This document shows positions 41,954 to 49,743 of a stretch of 64,000 bases of DNA, one piece after another; position 1 is the first letter of the stretch, and every line of letters begins with the position of its first letter. The stretch is from Acidimicrobiales bacterium (GTDB taxonomy: Bacteria; Actinomycetota; Acidimicrobiia; Acidimicrobiales; Iamiaceae). The translations under genes and the position numbers were made by a program. The stretch covers positions 248,001-312,000 of the forward strand of contig DASZTW010000017.1 of the NCBI GenBank assembly GCA_035547835.1, written 5' to 3'. Under the pieces are notes generated by a model. The model saw only the letters and a list, made by a program, of their open reading frames with translations, made no database searches and was not told where the DNA came from.

Positions 41954-42137
41954 CCGCGATCGACGCACCCCAGCCAGCGCCGGGATCGCGTCCCGCCAAC
42001 GTGCCCGCGTCGACACCCACCTTGTCGGGCGAGTGCACCCAACAGCCCACCAGCTCGAGGTCGGGGTGGGCGGCCACGCCGCCGATCGCGGCACGACCAA
42101 CCCCGCCCGTCGCCCACTGGATCACCCGATACGTCAC
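41946..42137 (-). pseudogene. 5' remnant of an NAD(P)-dependent diaminopentanoate-dehydrogenase-like gene
   Basis: Starting at GTG 42135-42137 (overlapping the panE-like stop, GTGA) the frame gives V-T-Y-R-V-I-Q-W-A-T-G-G-V-G-R-A-A-I and then H-P-D-L-E-L-V-G-C-W-V-H-S-P-D-K-V-G-V-D-A-G. That is the N-terminal Rossmann part of a dihydrodipicolinate-reductase-fold enzyme normally around 350 residues. It stops after 63 residues at the edge of the VapC gene. The last residues (about W-G-A-S-I-A-V-R) no longer fit the family. Confidence 0.78.
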
Positions 42138-43132
42138 GACCGCTCCCCGCCTTGCGTCGCGTCGGTGCCGTGGTTCAGCTGGTCGAGGATCTCGTCCTCG
42201 CTCAGCTCGCCCGGGCGCTCGTGACCCCTCGCCAAGTCGCGGGCCAGGCGCTGCACCAACTCGTTGGCCGGCGTGGGCACCCCGTGCAGGCGGCCGAGCA
42301 GCACGATCTCGCCGTTGAGGTAGTCGGTCTCGATGTCGCCGGTGCCGCGGGCCAAGCTCTGCCACGACGACCCGCCCGCGTGCCGACGACCGTCGATCTC
42401 GCCCATCTGCAACTGCTTGCCGCGCCGCTCACGATCCTCCTCCACGGTCGCCACGTCGATCCCCGCCGCCGTCAGCACCGCGTCGCCTTCCGCCACCAGC
42501 ATCTTCGCCAACGGCCCGAACCGGGCCTTCGGGCCACACGCCGCCTCGGCCGCGTTGGCCAAGTTCGTCAACAGCTTGCGGTACTTCCACCGCGCGATGT
42601 CGGGCGTGGGCGACGACGTGAACGTGGCCGATCGGAACGCCGCCGCCACCGCCTCCGTCGTCTCGTTCGTGCCCGACGGGTAACGGCCCACGTGCAACAA
42701 CCCGGTGATCGGCGTGGACCACGCTTGCACCACGCCCGGGTCCACGAACGTGGCCGGCATGTTCACGTTCACCGCCTGCACATCGGCGAACAGCCGCAAC
42801 ATCGCCCGCTCGTTCGCCACTCCGTTTTGCAGGCACACCACCGGCACCTGCGGCGCCACTGCCACCAGGTCGGCCAGCGCCGCCTCGGTGTGCTGGCTCT
42901 TCACCGCCACGTGCACCACGTCGTCGGTCCGCCAGTCGACTTCGCCCACGTGCCCCACCGCCGGGATGGCAAGCGTGGCAACCCCGGCCGGCGACTCCAC
43001 GCGCAGCCCGTCGCGCCGGATCGCCTCGAGGTGCGCACCCCGCGCGATCAGCACCACCTCGTGGCCGTCCTCGAACAACCGGCCGCCCACCACCCCACCG
43101 ATCGCCCCCGCCCCGAGCACCACATGTCGCAT
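42134..43132 (-). CDS. 2-dehydropantoate 2-reductase family (PanE/ApbA-like)
   Basis: A 332-residue protein: N-terminal Rossmann motif V-V-L-G-A-G-A-I-G-G-V-V-G-G, then V-V-L-I-A-R-G, V-K-S-Q-H-T-E-A-A-L and V-C-L-Q-N-G-V-A-N-E of the ketopantoate reductase fold, with a helical C-terminal domain (A-R-W-K-Y-R-K-L-L-T-N-L-A-N-A). True PanE reduces ketopantoate with NADPH in pantothenate synthesis; many paralogues act on other 2-oxoacids, so the substrate is not assigned. It shared an operon with the dehydrogenase whose 5' stub follows. Confidence 0.87.
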   Translation of the reverse strand: MRHVVLGAGAIGGVVGGRLFEDGHEVVLIARGAHLEAIRRDGLRVESPAGVATLAIPAVGHVGEVDWRTDDVVHVAVKSQHTEAALADLVAVAPQVPVVCLQNGVANERAMLRLFADVQAVNVNMPATFVDPGVVQAWSTPITGLLHVGRYPSGTNETTEAVAAAFRSATFTSSPTPDIARWKYRKLLTNLANAAEAACGPKARFGPLAKMLVAEGDAVLTAAGIDVATVEEDRERRGKQLQMGEIDGRRHAGGSSWQSLARGTGDIETDYLNGEIVLLGRLHGVPTPANELVQRLARDLARGHERPGELSEDEILDQLNHGTDATQGGERS

Positions 43133-43405
43133 CGACGATCAGCCTGCCACCCGGCCTGCCGTCGGGCCGGGCGGCGGCGCGGTGCGGGCGCGCCCGCGGG
43201 CGCGGCCATCCGGGTGGGCAAGCGAGCATCTCGGGAGGGCACGGGAGACTTGCGATCTGGCGCGAGAACCAGGGCTTCCGGCCTATCACCTTGATCTCGC
43301 TTTCCGCTGAGCCGCCCCAGGCCAACCGTCGGACCCGATGACTACCCTGGTAGGTGCTCGAAGGCCGCGGCCTTCCTCTGAATCGGAACCACAGAAGGAA
43401 GCCGC

Positions 43406-43714
43406 GTGACCGACGAACGATCTCGGCACCAGCTCTACGTCACCTTGGAGGAACACCTCGGTGCACACGAAGCCGACACCCTGATGGAGCTCCTCCCACC
43501 CGTCGGCTGGGCCGACGTCGCCACCAAACACGACCTCCACGCCCTCGAGCAACGCATCGACCTCCGCTTCGACGCCATGGAAGCGACGTTCGCAACCAAA
43601 GAGGACCTGGCTGCGCTGCAACGCTCCATGGTCACCACGATGATCACCACGATGGTCGCCCTGCTCGGCACCTTCTCAGCCGTCATCCTCACCGCCATCG
43701 CCCTCATCCGCTGA
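43406..43714 (+). CDS. Coiled-coil protein with C-terminal membrane anchor (DUF1640-like), copy 2
   Basis: A 102-residue paralogue of the protein at 38174. The first 50 residues differ at only a few positions and the DNA is almost identical, including a TACCCTGG...CTCGAAGGC region upstream and the AAGGAAG ribosome site. The start is GTG 43406 where copy 1 has ATG. The middle repeat units of copy 1 are missing, and a different transmembrane helix (TTMVALLGTFSAVILTAIAL) ends the protein. Function unknown. Confidence 0.76.
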   Translation: MTDERSRHQLYVTLEEHLGAHEADTLMELLPPVGWADVATKHDLHALEQRIDLRFDAMEATFATKEDLAALQRSMVTTMITTMVALLGTFSAVILTAIALIR

Positions 43715-43801
43715 CCGCACCGCCCCGCTGCGGTCACGGCTGGGGCGTACACGATCGAGCCCGGAGAGTCGGGAACCTGCGGGTCTGGCACCGCTGCACT
43801 G

Positions 43802-44275
43802 CTAGGGCGGTGGAGGGTCGAACAAGGCCAACTCCCCCGAGTCCGGGGCCTCGAAGACAGTGATCCACTCGTCGAGGTGAGCACGGCGGATCGGCTGCTC
43901 GACCCAAGGCGGTGAGGCATTCCGCGTTGCGATACGTCGCCAGAGCTCATCGGCGGGCACATCGAGGTAGTGCAGTTCGACACCAACGTCCAAGCGGCGA
44001 GCGACCGCCCGCATCTCGTCGCGTTCCGCCCGGGCCCAAAGCCCGAAGTCGAGCACGACGCTCAACCCCAAGCCGAGAATCTGCTGTGCCAAGCGCCAGA
44101 GCTCCTGCTCCATCTTGACGCTCGTGGGCGTGTCCCAGGGGCTCGAGCCAACGGCCCAGAGCCACTCATCCTTCGTCAGGCGCACGGCGCTCCGTCGGAC
44201 GGCAAGCTCCTGTGCCAGCGTCGTCTTGCCCGCCCCAGGCAGGCCGCAGGTCAGCAGCAATCGGGCACCGGTCAT
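43802..44275 (-). CDS. P-loop kinase-like ATPase (AAA_33/zeta-toxin-like fold)
   Basis: A 157-residue protein from ATG 44273-44275 (44329 would add 18 residues). Walker A L-L-T-C-G-L-P-G-A-G-K-T-T lies at residues 8-18; V-R-L-T-K-D-E-W-L-W, V-V-L-D-F-G-L-W-A-R-A-E-R and Y-L-D-V-P-A-D-E-L-W-R-R-I follow. This is the small-molecule/antibiotic kinase-like P-loop family annotated as AAA family ATPase; the substrate is unknown. No partner gene is coupled to it. Expected to be cytosolic. Confidence 0.82.
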   Translation of the reverse strand: MTGARLLLTCGLPGAGKTTLAQELAVRRSAVRLTKDEWLWAVGSSPWDTPTSVKMEQELWRLAQQILGLGLSVVLDFGLWARAERDEMRAVARRLDVGVELHYLDVPADELWRRIATRNASPPWVEQPIRRAHLDEWITVFEAPDSGELALFDPPPP

Positions 44276-44427
44276 GTCGCGCGAGTCCAGCAGCTGGGGC
44301 GTGGTTGCGAGGCGCAGCTTCCCGGTCACGGCTGTGGCGTACGGGTGACCGTGCCGCCAGCCGGCGGCGCTCGCCGGTCACCGGCGCACCGATCCCCCTC
44401 GACACGTGACTGAAAGCGGGCCCGAGC

Positions 44428-45042
44428 ATGAGCGACACACCTTCCCCACCCGCGGGCTGGTACCGCGACCCGACCGACCCTGGCCGCTCGCGCTGGTGGG
44501 ACGGCCACCAATGGAGCAACCAACAGGCGCCGCCTCCCCCGCAGAACGGCCCGCAACCACCGGCACCCGGAGTGAGCTTCGATCCGAGTGCGACCGCCGA
44601 CCGACTGCCTGCGGAGAAGCGCCGACGCGGCTGGGTCGTCGCCGGGGTCGCCGTCGCGATTGCCGTCGCGCTGGGGCTCGGCGTTTGGCTCATCGCCGGA
44701 CGATCGGGGTCGATGACAGCGACGATCCACGGCACGTTCGTGCTCCACGGCGACTACGACTCGCTCAGCACCGACGCACTCGGCTGCATCGGCGACGGCG
44801 GGTACGGCGACATCAACTCGTCGACTTCGGTGGTGCTGACCAACAAAGAAGGCAAGGAGGTCGACCGCGCTCCACTCGGCCCCGGATCGCTCGACGGCGA
44901 CGACTGCACGTTCCACTTCACGCTGAAGGCCACCAAGGGCTCTGACTACTACCTCATCACCATCAGCCACCGCGGCCAGCAGCAATACACCTGGAAGGAG
45001 CTCACCGAGCCCGATGCCGTGTCCATCGAGCTCGGCGACTGA
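44428..45042 (+). CDS. DUF2510 membrane protein
   Basis: A 204-residue protein. Residues 8-32 are a DUF2510 motif (P-P-A-G-W-Y-R-D-P, W-W-D-G-H-Q-W), a cytoplasmic tag common in actinobacterial membrane proteins. A Pro-rich linker, one transmembrane helix (GWVVAGVAVAIAVALGLGVW) and an extracellular domain of about 110 residues with two cysteines follow. Function unknown. Confidence 0.82.
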   Translation: MSDTPSPPAGWYRDPTDPGRSRWWDGHQWSNQQAPPPPQNGPQPPAPGVSFDPSATADRLPAEKRRRGWVVAGVAVAIAVALGLGVWLIAGRSGSMTATIHGTFVLHGDYDSLSTDALGCIGDGGYGDINSSTSVVLTNKEGKEVDRAPLGPGSLDGDDCTFHFTLKATKGSDYYLITISHRGQQQYTWKELTEPDAVSIELGD

Positions 45043-45298
45043 CACCGCCGTCCCGCCCGACCTCCTCACGGCACTCGCGGCCTGAGCGCCACTTCCGCTC
45101 CGACGCGGCCGACGGGCCGCGCGCCGCGTCGAGCGGTTTGGCGGTCTCGGCAGAACAGCCGGCTGCGCCGACACCGACACCTTCGACAAGCGTGCTGCAC
45201 GAGCCCGCACCATGCGACTGCTCCGTACCCCGATGCGGCGCACCACGCCCTCGTGGTGGCCCGCCAACAAGGAACACGCCGCCACACCTGCTGATCGG

Positions 45299-45907
45299 TC
45301 ACCGCTCACCGCCGCGCCGCATCCGCGCGAACACGGCACGCAACAGCACGGCGAACGCCAGGACACCGGCTGCGGTCGGTGCCTGCGAATCGAATCCGGT
45401 GGCCGCGAGCGAGGCCGACGGCGCACGCTTGGCGCCCGCGTCGTGCTTCGCCGCCGACACCTGCCCGGCCGCGCCCTCCATCTCGATCTCCCGCTCCACC
45501 TTGTCGATGTAGCCCTCGTCGATGTGACCCCGGGTCGGCATCAGGCCATCGAACGTCACGCCGAGCCGCACCGTGTCGAACCCGAGGTCGGCGATTCCCT
45601 TGGCCACCTCGGCGTCGAGGCCGCCAGGCACGTCCGGCATGATGTACGGCGGCACCTTGCGCACGAGGTTCACGCCACGCAACAACAACGCCCGGCCGTA
45701 CTGGTCGCGCACCCACGGGCCGTCGACCACGAACGGCGGCCCAGTGCCCGTACCCACTGAGCCGACGGGCTGCGCGGCCGGAGCCGCACCCGCCGCGCCC
45801 AGCGACCCGACGACCAGGCCCACCAGTCCGACGACCAACGCGAGCCCGATCAGCACCGACTTGTTTGGCCCGTTCCTTTCGGATTCCGAAAGAAGCGAGC
45901 CAAACAT
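45299..45907 (-). pseudogene. GH5 (endoglycoceramidase-like) surface protein with an in-frame internal deletion
   Basis: The frame is open for 202 residues from ATG 45905-45907. A signal or anchor segment (residues 12-40) is followed by the start of a GH5 barrel: W-V-R-D-Q-Y-G-R-A-L-L-L-R-G-V-N-L-V, P-G-G-L-D-A-E-V-A-K-G-I-A-D-L-G-F-D-T-V-R-L-G-V and I-D-E-G-Y-I-D-K-V-E. It then jumps straight to a surface-anchor tail: A-S-L-A-A-T-G-F-D-S, a hydrophobic stretch and R-M-R-R-G-G-E-R. L-A-A-T-G resembles the LAxTG signal of actinobacterial class E sortases. The rest of the barrel, including both catalytic glutamates, is missing. It could still make a small secreted protein, but not a glycosidase. 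Confidence 0.72.
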
Positions 45908-46102
45908 CGCGGGTGACCCGTCCCGGCGATGGTCGCACACCTGCCGTCACCACGATCCAGACCATCCAAGGGTTCGCCACGTGCGCGCCCGCCGCGAACG
46001 TCGACCGCCGGCAACGAGCACGACTCGCCCACAAGCAGCACACTGCGGGGTGGCACGGACCATCCGTGACCGAGCTACAGCCAGCGGGCGAGAGGTGGAG
46101 CG

Positions 46103-46771
46103 ATGGCGGAAACCGTGATGGGCAGGAACCCACGCGACATGGCGCTGCTGCAGCAGGCCATCGACTACGTGGGGCGAGAGCACGCGGACGACCTCCGCAA
46201 AGGCACGAACATCCCCTATGTCGCGCACTTGTGGTCGGTGGGCGCCCTCGTGCTCGAGCACGGCGGCGACGACCATCAGGCCGCGGCCGGCCTCCTGCAC
46301 GACGTGGTCGAGGACCACGGCGGGCAACGCCAACTCGACCGGGTCCGCGCAACGTTCGGCGACGACATCGCCGACATCGTGGCCGCGCTGTCCGACAGCC
46401 TCGCCGACACCGAAAAGGGTGACCAGAAGCCGCCGTGGGACGTGCGCAAACAGACGTACCTCGCCCACCTCGGCCGCGTCGACGAGCGCATCGCGCTGGT
46501 GTCGGCATGCGACAAGCTCCACAACTTGCGGGCGATCGTGTCGGACTACCGCGAGATCGGCCCGCAGCTGTGGGACCGCTTCAAAGTGCACGACCCCGCC
46601 AAGCACCTCTGGTACTACACGAGCCTCGTCGACACCCTGGCGCCGAAGGTCGCCGGGCAGGCACCCGGTCTGGCCGTCGAGCTCATCCGCTCGCTCGACG
46701 ACCTGCGCACGCTCCTCGCCACGAAGGAGCCGGGGTCGCTGGCGGCGCCCTGGTCGCCCGACCTCGCCTGA
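46103..46771 (+). CDS. HD-domain protein, SpoT/RelA hydrolase-like
   Basis: A 222-residue protein with an HD phosphohydrolase domain: Y-V-A-H-L-W-S-V, A-A-G-L-L-H-D-V-V-E-D-H and C-D-K-L-H-N-L-R-A-I. These H...HD...D motifs are those of the small alarmone hydrolase and RelA/SpoT hydrolase group. It lacks synthetase and regulatory domains, so it could hydrolyse (p)ppGpp or a related nucleotide. No toxin-type synthetase lies nearby. Stand-alone gene. Confidence 0.85.
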   Translation: MAETVMGRNPRDMALLQQAIDYVGREHADDLRKGTNIPYVAHLWSVGALVLEHGGDDHQAAAGLLHDVVEDHGGQRQLDRVRATFGDDIADIVAALSDSLADTEKGDQKPPWDVRKQTYLAHLGRVDERIALVSACDKLHNLRAIVSDYREIGPQLWDRFKVHDPAKHLWYYTSLVDTLAPKVAGQAPGLAVELIRSLDDLRTLLATKEPGSLAAPWSPDLA

Positions 46772-46876
46772 GCGCCGCGCCACCGCTGCCGGCGCGGGCG
46801 GGGCCGAGGTGTGCGTTGCCGGCTGCATCCACCTGAGCGACACCAACACACCGAGCAGCGCACCTCAGCCGCCATG

Positions 46877-46893
46877 TGCAACTTGTGGTTGCA
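46877..46893. promoter_or_regulatory. TGCAAC inverted repeat, upstream operator 1 of the SRPBCC/ArsR operon
   Basis: TGCAAC and GTTGCA with a five-base spacer, related to the stronger site 13 bases downstream. Probably bound by the ArsR repressor encoded at the end of the operon. Confidence 0.6.
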
Positions 46894-46905
46894 TATCTCC
46901 GCCAG

Positions 46906-46928
46906 ATGTGCAACTATCAGTTGCACAT
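46906..46928. promoter_or_regulatory. Perfect palindrome ATGTGCAACT-ATC-AGTTGCACAT, operator 2 of the SRPBCC/ArsR operon
   Basis: Ten-base arms around ATC, ending 6 bases before the AGGAGGT ribosome site of the first SRPBCC gene. This TGCAACT-n-AGTTGCA form is seen ahead of many ArsR-SRPBCC operons, so autoregulation by the ArsR at 47915 is likely. Confidence 0.75.
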
Positions 46929-46947
46929 CCCACAGGAGGTACCAGCC

Positions 46948-47400
46948 ATGGAAAGCATCCGGCACCAGATGGAGATCACGGCGCCGATCGACACCGTGTT
47001 CAAGGCCGTCGCCACCCCCGAGGGTGTGGCGAGCTGGTGGAGTCGCGACGTCCGCGGTACCGGCGGGCAAGGCGGCAAGCTCGAGATCTGGTTCGGCGGC
47101 GACGCGCCGTCGGCCACGATGGAGCTCGTCGACATCACTCGCCCCGAGCGGGTGCAGTGGAACGTGATCCAAGGCCCCGACGAGTGGGTCGGCCACCCGA
47201 TCAGGTTCGAGCTCCGCGAGGTCGACGGCAAGGTGATCGTGAACTTCGCCCACGAGTGGGACGAGCCGTGCGACTTCATGCACCATTGCTCGACGTCGTG
47301 GGGCTTCTACCTGTTCAGCCTCAAGGCCCAGCTCGAGTCCGGCAAGGGCGTGCCCTGGCCCGACAGCAACACCAAGCCCCTGGAGGTCACCCGACTGTGA
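46948..47400 (+). CDS. SRPBCC (AHSA1-like) domain protein 1
   Basis: A 150-residue START/Bet v1-like protein from ATG 46948, fixed by AGGAGGT seven bases upstream; the longer frame crosses the operator and was rejected. Conserved I-T-A-P-I-D-T-V-F-K-A-V-A-T-P-E-G-V-A-S-W-W starts the fold. These proteins bind hydrophobic ligands or act as Hsp90-ATPase-activator-like proteins; no ligand is known. Its stop overlaps the next start (GTGA). Confidence 0.85.
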   Translation: MESIRHQMEITAPIDTVFKAVATPEGVASWWSRDVRGTGGQGGKLEIWFGGDAPSATMELVDITRPERVQWNVIQGPDEWVGHPIRFELREVDGKVIVNFAHEWDEPCDFMHHCSTSWGFYLFSLKAQLESGKGVPWPDSNTKPLEVTRL

Positions 47401-47918
47401 GCACCACCGACCTCACCATCGACCACGAGATCATGGTCGACGCGCCCATCGACATCGTCTGGGCCACCATCACCACGCCCGACCAGATCGCGCAGTGGTT
47501 CGCCGAGATCCCCGACCTCGACCTGCGGCCCGGCGGCGAAGGCACGTTCATCATCAAGGACGGCCCACCGGAACCCGTGCACGCGCCGATGAAGGTCGAG
47601 ACCGTCGACCCGCCCACCACCTTCTCGTTCCGCTGGGCGCACCCCGACGGCGAAGACCCGGTGCCCGGCCGCAGCGTGCTCGTCACGTTCACCCTCGAGT
47701 CCCGCGGCGACGCCCGCACCCACCTGCGCGTCACCGAGGCCGGCGTCGAGTCGATCCATTGGAACGACGATGACAAGGCTGAGTTCGCCAAGGGCCACAA
47801 CGAGGGCTGGCCCAACTTCTTGAACCGGTTGGCCGCGTTGGCCGGCGGGGGGTCGACGGACGGCATGCCCGCTGGCACCCCCGGCACTGGCGATGCCGAG
47901 GACGGCGCGCCCACGTGA
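47397..47918 (+). CDS. SRPBCC (AHSA1-like) domain protein 2
   Basis: A 173-residue protein from GTG 47397, overlapping the first SRPBCC gene by four bases. I-D-H-E-I-M-V-D-A-P-I-D-I-V-W-A-T-I-T-T starts the fold, and F-R-W-A-H-P and H-N-E-G-W-P-N-F-L-N-R-L mark its end; a Gly/Thr-rich tail follows. The pair with protein 1 may have arisen by duplication. It overlaps the ArsR gene (GTGA). Confidence 0.85.
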   Translation: MSTTDLTIDHEIMVDAPIDIVWATITTPDQIAQWFAEIPDLDLRPGGEGTFIIKDGPPEPVHAPMKVETVDPPTTFSFRWAHPDGEDPVPGRSVLVTFTLESRGDARTHLRVTEAGVESIHWNDDDKAEFAKGHNEGWPNFLNRLAALAGGGSTDGMPAGTPGTGDAEDGAPT

Positions 47919-48271
47919 CCGACGAGGTCGACGAGGTCGACGACGGGCTGTGGTCGGCCATCGCCGACCCGTCTCGCCGCCGCGTGATCGACCTGCTCGT
48001 GCGCGGCGGCGAGGCGACCGCCAGCTCGCTCGCCGACCAGGTCCCCTTCACCCGCCAAGCCGTCGCCAAACACCTCGGGGTCTTGGAGGCGGCCGGCCTC
48101 GTCACCCGCCACCGCGAGGGAAGGGAGGTCCGGTTCCGCGTCGACCCCACCCGTCTCGGCGACGCCTCCGACACCCTCGCCGAAGTGGCCAACGACTGGG
48201 ACCGCCGCCTCGCCGCCATCAAACGGCTCGCCGAAGCCGCCCACCAAGGCGCCCGACGCGCCGGCGACTGA
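47915..48271 (+). CDS. ArsR-family repressor (SdpR-type autorepressor)
   Basis: A 118-residue winged-helix regulator from GTG 47915: L-W-S-A-I-A-D-P-S-R-R-R-V-I-D-L-L, F-T-R-Q-A-V-A-K-H-L-G-V-L-E-A-A-G-L-V and G-R-E-V-R-F-R-V. No metal-binding cysteines are present, as in the SdpR group that travels with SRPBCC proteins. Last of a three-gene coupled operon with two TGCAAC palindromes at its head, its likely binding sites. Confidence 0.88.
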   Translation: MTDEVDEVDDGLWSAIADPSRRRVIDLLVRGGEATASSLADQVPFTRQAVAKHLGVLEAAGLVTRHREGREVRFRVDPTRLGDASDTLAEVANDWDRRLAAIKRLAEAAHQGARRAGD

Positions 48272-48316
48272 AGGGCCGGGCGTCGACCAAGCAGCCAGCG
48301 TTGCGCGGCTCAGTCG

Positions 48317-48724
48317 CTACGGAGCGGCGAGTTGCACCGTCGGGAAGTGGGCGCGCTAGCGCCCCGCATCGCGTGTGAGCAACACCAACCCGGCGACCGC
48401 CGCGTGCGCCCAGATGAAGAAGTCCCGCAACGGCGACATCTTGGGCCCCCTTCGACGCCGACGCCCGACGGATGCCTTCGCGGCGAGACTCGCCGCCTCC
48501 CACGGGACCGCCGCCCGTCGAAGGTCGGTTGCCGGCAAAGCCGCCTCGACGTCCTCGATCCGACTGAATCGCACCGACATCTCCGCGTAGACGACCGGGT
48601 TGATGCACAACGGCCCAGTGTCCGCCACACGAGCCAAGGCATCTGACGACCACCGCCCCCACTCGGCGTCGTCGGTCAGCACGTCGAGCAACACGTTGCT
48701 GTCGACGGGCCTTGCCGTAGCCAC
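48317..48724 (-). pseudogene. PIN-domain toxin gene with a premature amber codon
   Basis: From GTG 48722-48724 the frame encodes R-P-V-D-S-N-V-L-L-D-V-L-T-D-D, then Y-A-E-M-S-V-R-F, F-F-I-W-A-H-A-A-V-A and L-L-T-R-D-A-G-R, a VapC-type PIN domain. TAG at 48356-48358 ends it at residue 122. The same frame continues after TAG as R-A-H-F-P-T-V-Q-L-A-A-P to TAG at 48317-48319, which is the family's normal end (R-Y-R-x-x-F-P-T-V-x-L-I-A-P). A TAC to TAG change is the simplest explanation. No antitoxin gene lies upstream; the enoyl-CoA hydratase is divergent. The shortened protein may still fold. Confidence 0.75.
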
Positions 48725-48739
48725 GGACGGTCGTACACT
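48712..48739 (+). promoter_or_regulatory. Putative promoter of the enoyl-CoA hydratase gene
   Basis: TTGCCG (48712-48717) and TACACT (48734-48739) with a 16-base spacer, 38 bases before ATG 48777. It overlaps the first codons of the divergent PIN gene. Read by eye only. Confidence 0.45.
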
Positions 48740-48776
48740 CCGAACCCGCCCGTTGGAACTGCGAGGAGGCGGCGCC

Positions 48777-49610
48777 ATGCCCGACACTGGCTTCGACACG
48801 ATCCAGACCGAGCGACGCGGTGAGGTGCTGGTCATCACGCTCGACCGGCCCGACCGGCTCAACGCGTGGACCCCCCACATGTCCGAGGAGCTGTGCACGG
48901 CGATCGGCGACGCCAACGCCGCGGCCGACATCGGCGCCATCGTCATGACCGGTGGCGGCCGTGCGTTCTGCGCCGGTGCCGACATGCGCGACACGTTCTC
49001 GGCTCGCCTCGAAGGCAACGACCCGGGCGCCGACACCGCCAACGGCCAAGGCGGCATGCCCGCCGGACTCGACTGGGTGGCGTTCTGCCGCGGCTCCAAG
49101 CCGCTGCTCGCCGCGGTGAACGGCGCGGCGGTCGGCGTCGGCATGACCATGGTGTTGCCGTTCGACGTGATCCTCGCGTCGCCGAACGCCAAGTTCTCCA
49201 TGGCGTTCATCAAGGTGGGTCTGGTGCCCGAGCTGGCGTCGACCCACTTCCTCGTGCAGCGCATGGGGTTCGGTCGGGCGAGCGCCATGACCCTGTCGGG
49301 CCAGATGCTCTCGGGCGAGACCGCCTTCGCGTCGGGCCTGGTCGACGTGCTGGTCGAGCCCGACGCGCTGGTGGACCAGGCCGTCGAGCTCGCCACGTCG
49401 ATCGCTGCCAACCCCGCGCCGCAGCTCCAGATGATCAAGGAGCTGTTCACCGCCAACGCCTGCGAGACCGACCTCGACCGCGTGCAATCGCTCGAGTCGA
49501 AGTACCTCCGTCAGTGCTGGGAATCGCCCGAGCACGCCGAGGCCGTCTCGGCCTTCCTGGCCAAACGTCCCCCGCAGTTCCCGCCCCGCCAAGCCGTCGG
49601 CACCCGCTGA
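48777..49610 (+). CDS. Enoyl-CoA hydratase/isomerase family protein
   Basis: A 277-residue crotonase-fold protein; ATG 48777 has GAGGAGG upstream. Signature segments: V-L-V-I-T-L-D-R-P-D-R-L-N-A-W-T, G-G-G-R-A-F-C-A-G-A-D-M, P-L-L-A-A-V-N-G-A-A-V-G-V-G-M-T-M and A-F-I-K-V-G-L-V-P-E-L-A-S-T-H-F-L. The oxyanion-hole A-G-A-D-M and the V-P-E glutamate are kept, consistent with hydratase or isomerase activity in fatty-acid beta-oxidation. Single gene with its own promoter. Confidence 0.9.
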   Translation: MPDTGFDTIQTERRGEVLVITLDRPDRLNAWTPHMSEELCTAIGDANAAADIGAIVMTGGGRAFCAGADMRDTFSARLEGNDPGADTANGQGGMPAGLDWVAFCRGSKPLLAAVNGAAVGVGMTMVLPFDVILASPNAKFSMAFIKVGLVPELASTHFLVQRMGFGRASAMTLSGQMLSGETAFASGLVDVLVEPDALVDQAVELATSIAANPAPQLQMIKELFTANACETDLDRVQSLESKYLRQCWESPEHAEAVSAFLAKRPPQFPPRQAVGTR

Positions 49611-49743
49611 CGCGCCCGGCGCCGGCGGCCACCCGCCACCGGCCACCCGATCGCCGGCCACCCGATCGCCCAAGCAGAGCCCCCGCCCCCGCCATCGCCT
49701 CGAACCAGTTGTCGGTCACGGCCGCGGGCGGCATCGTGGGGCG

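Noticed and set aside
46218-47918. 566-codon frame running from the HD gene through both SRPBCC genes
   Set aside because: The first two thirds are a shadow of other genes; the real start of SRPBCC protein 2 is GTG 47397 by overlap with the preceding stop.
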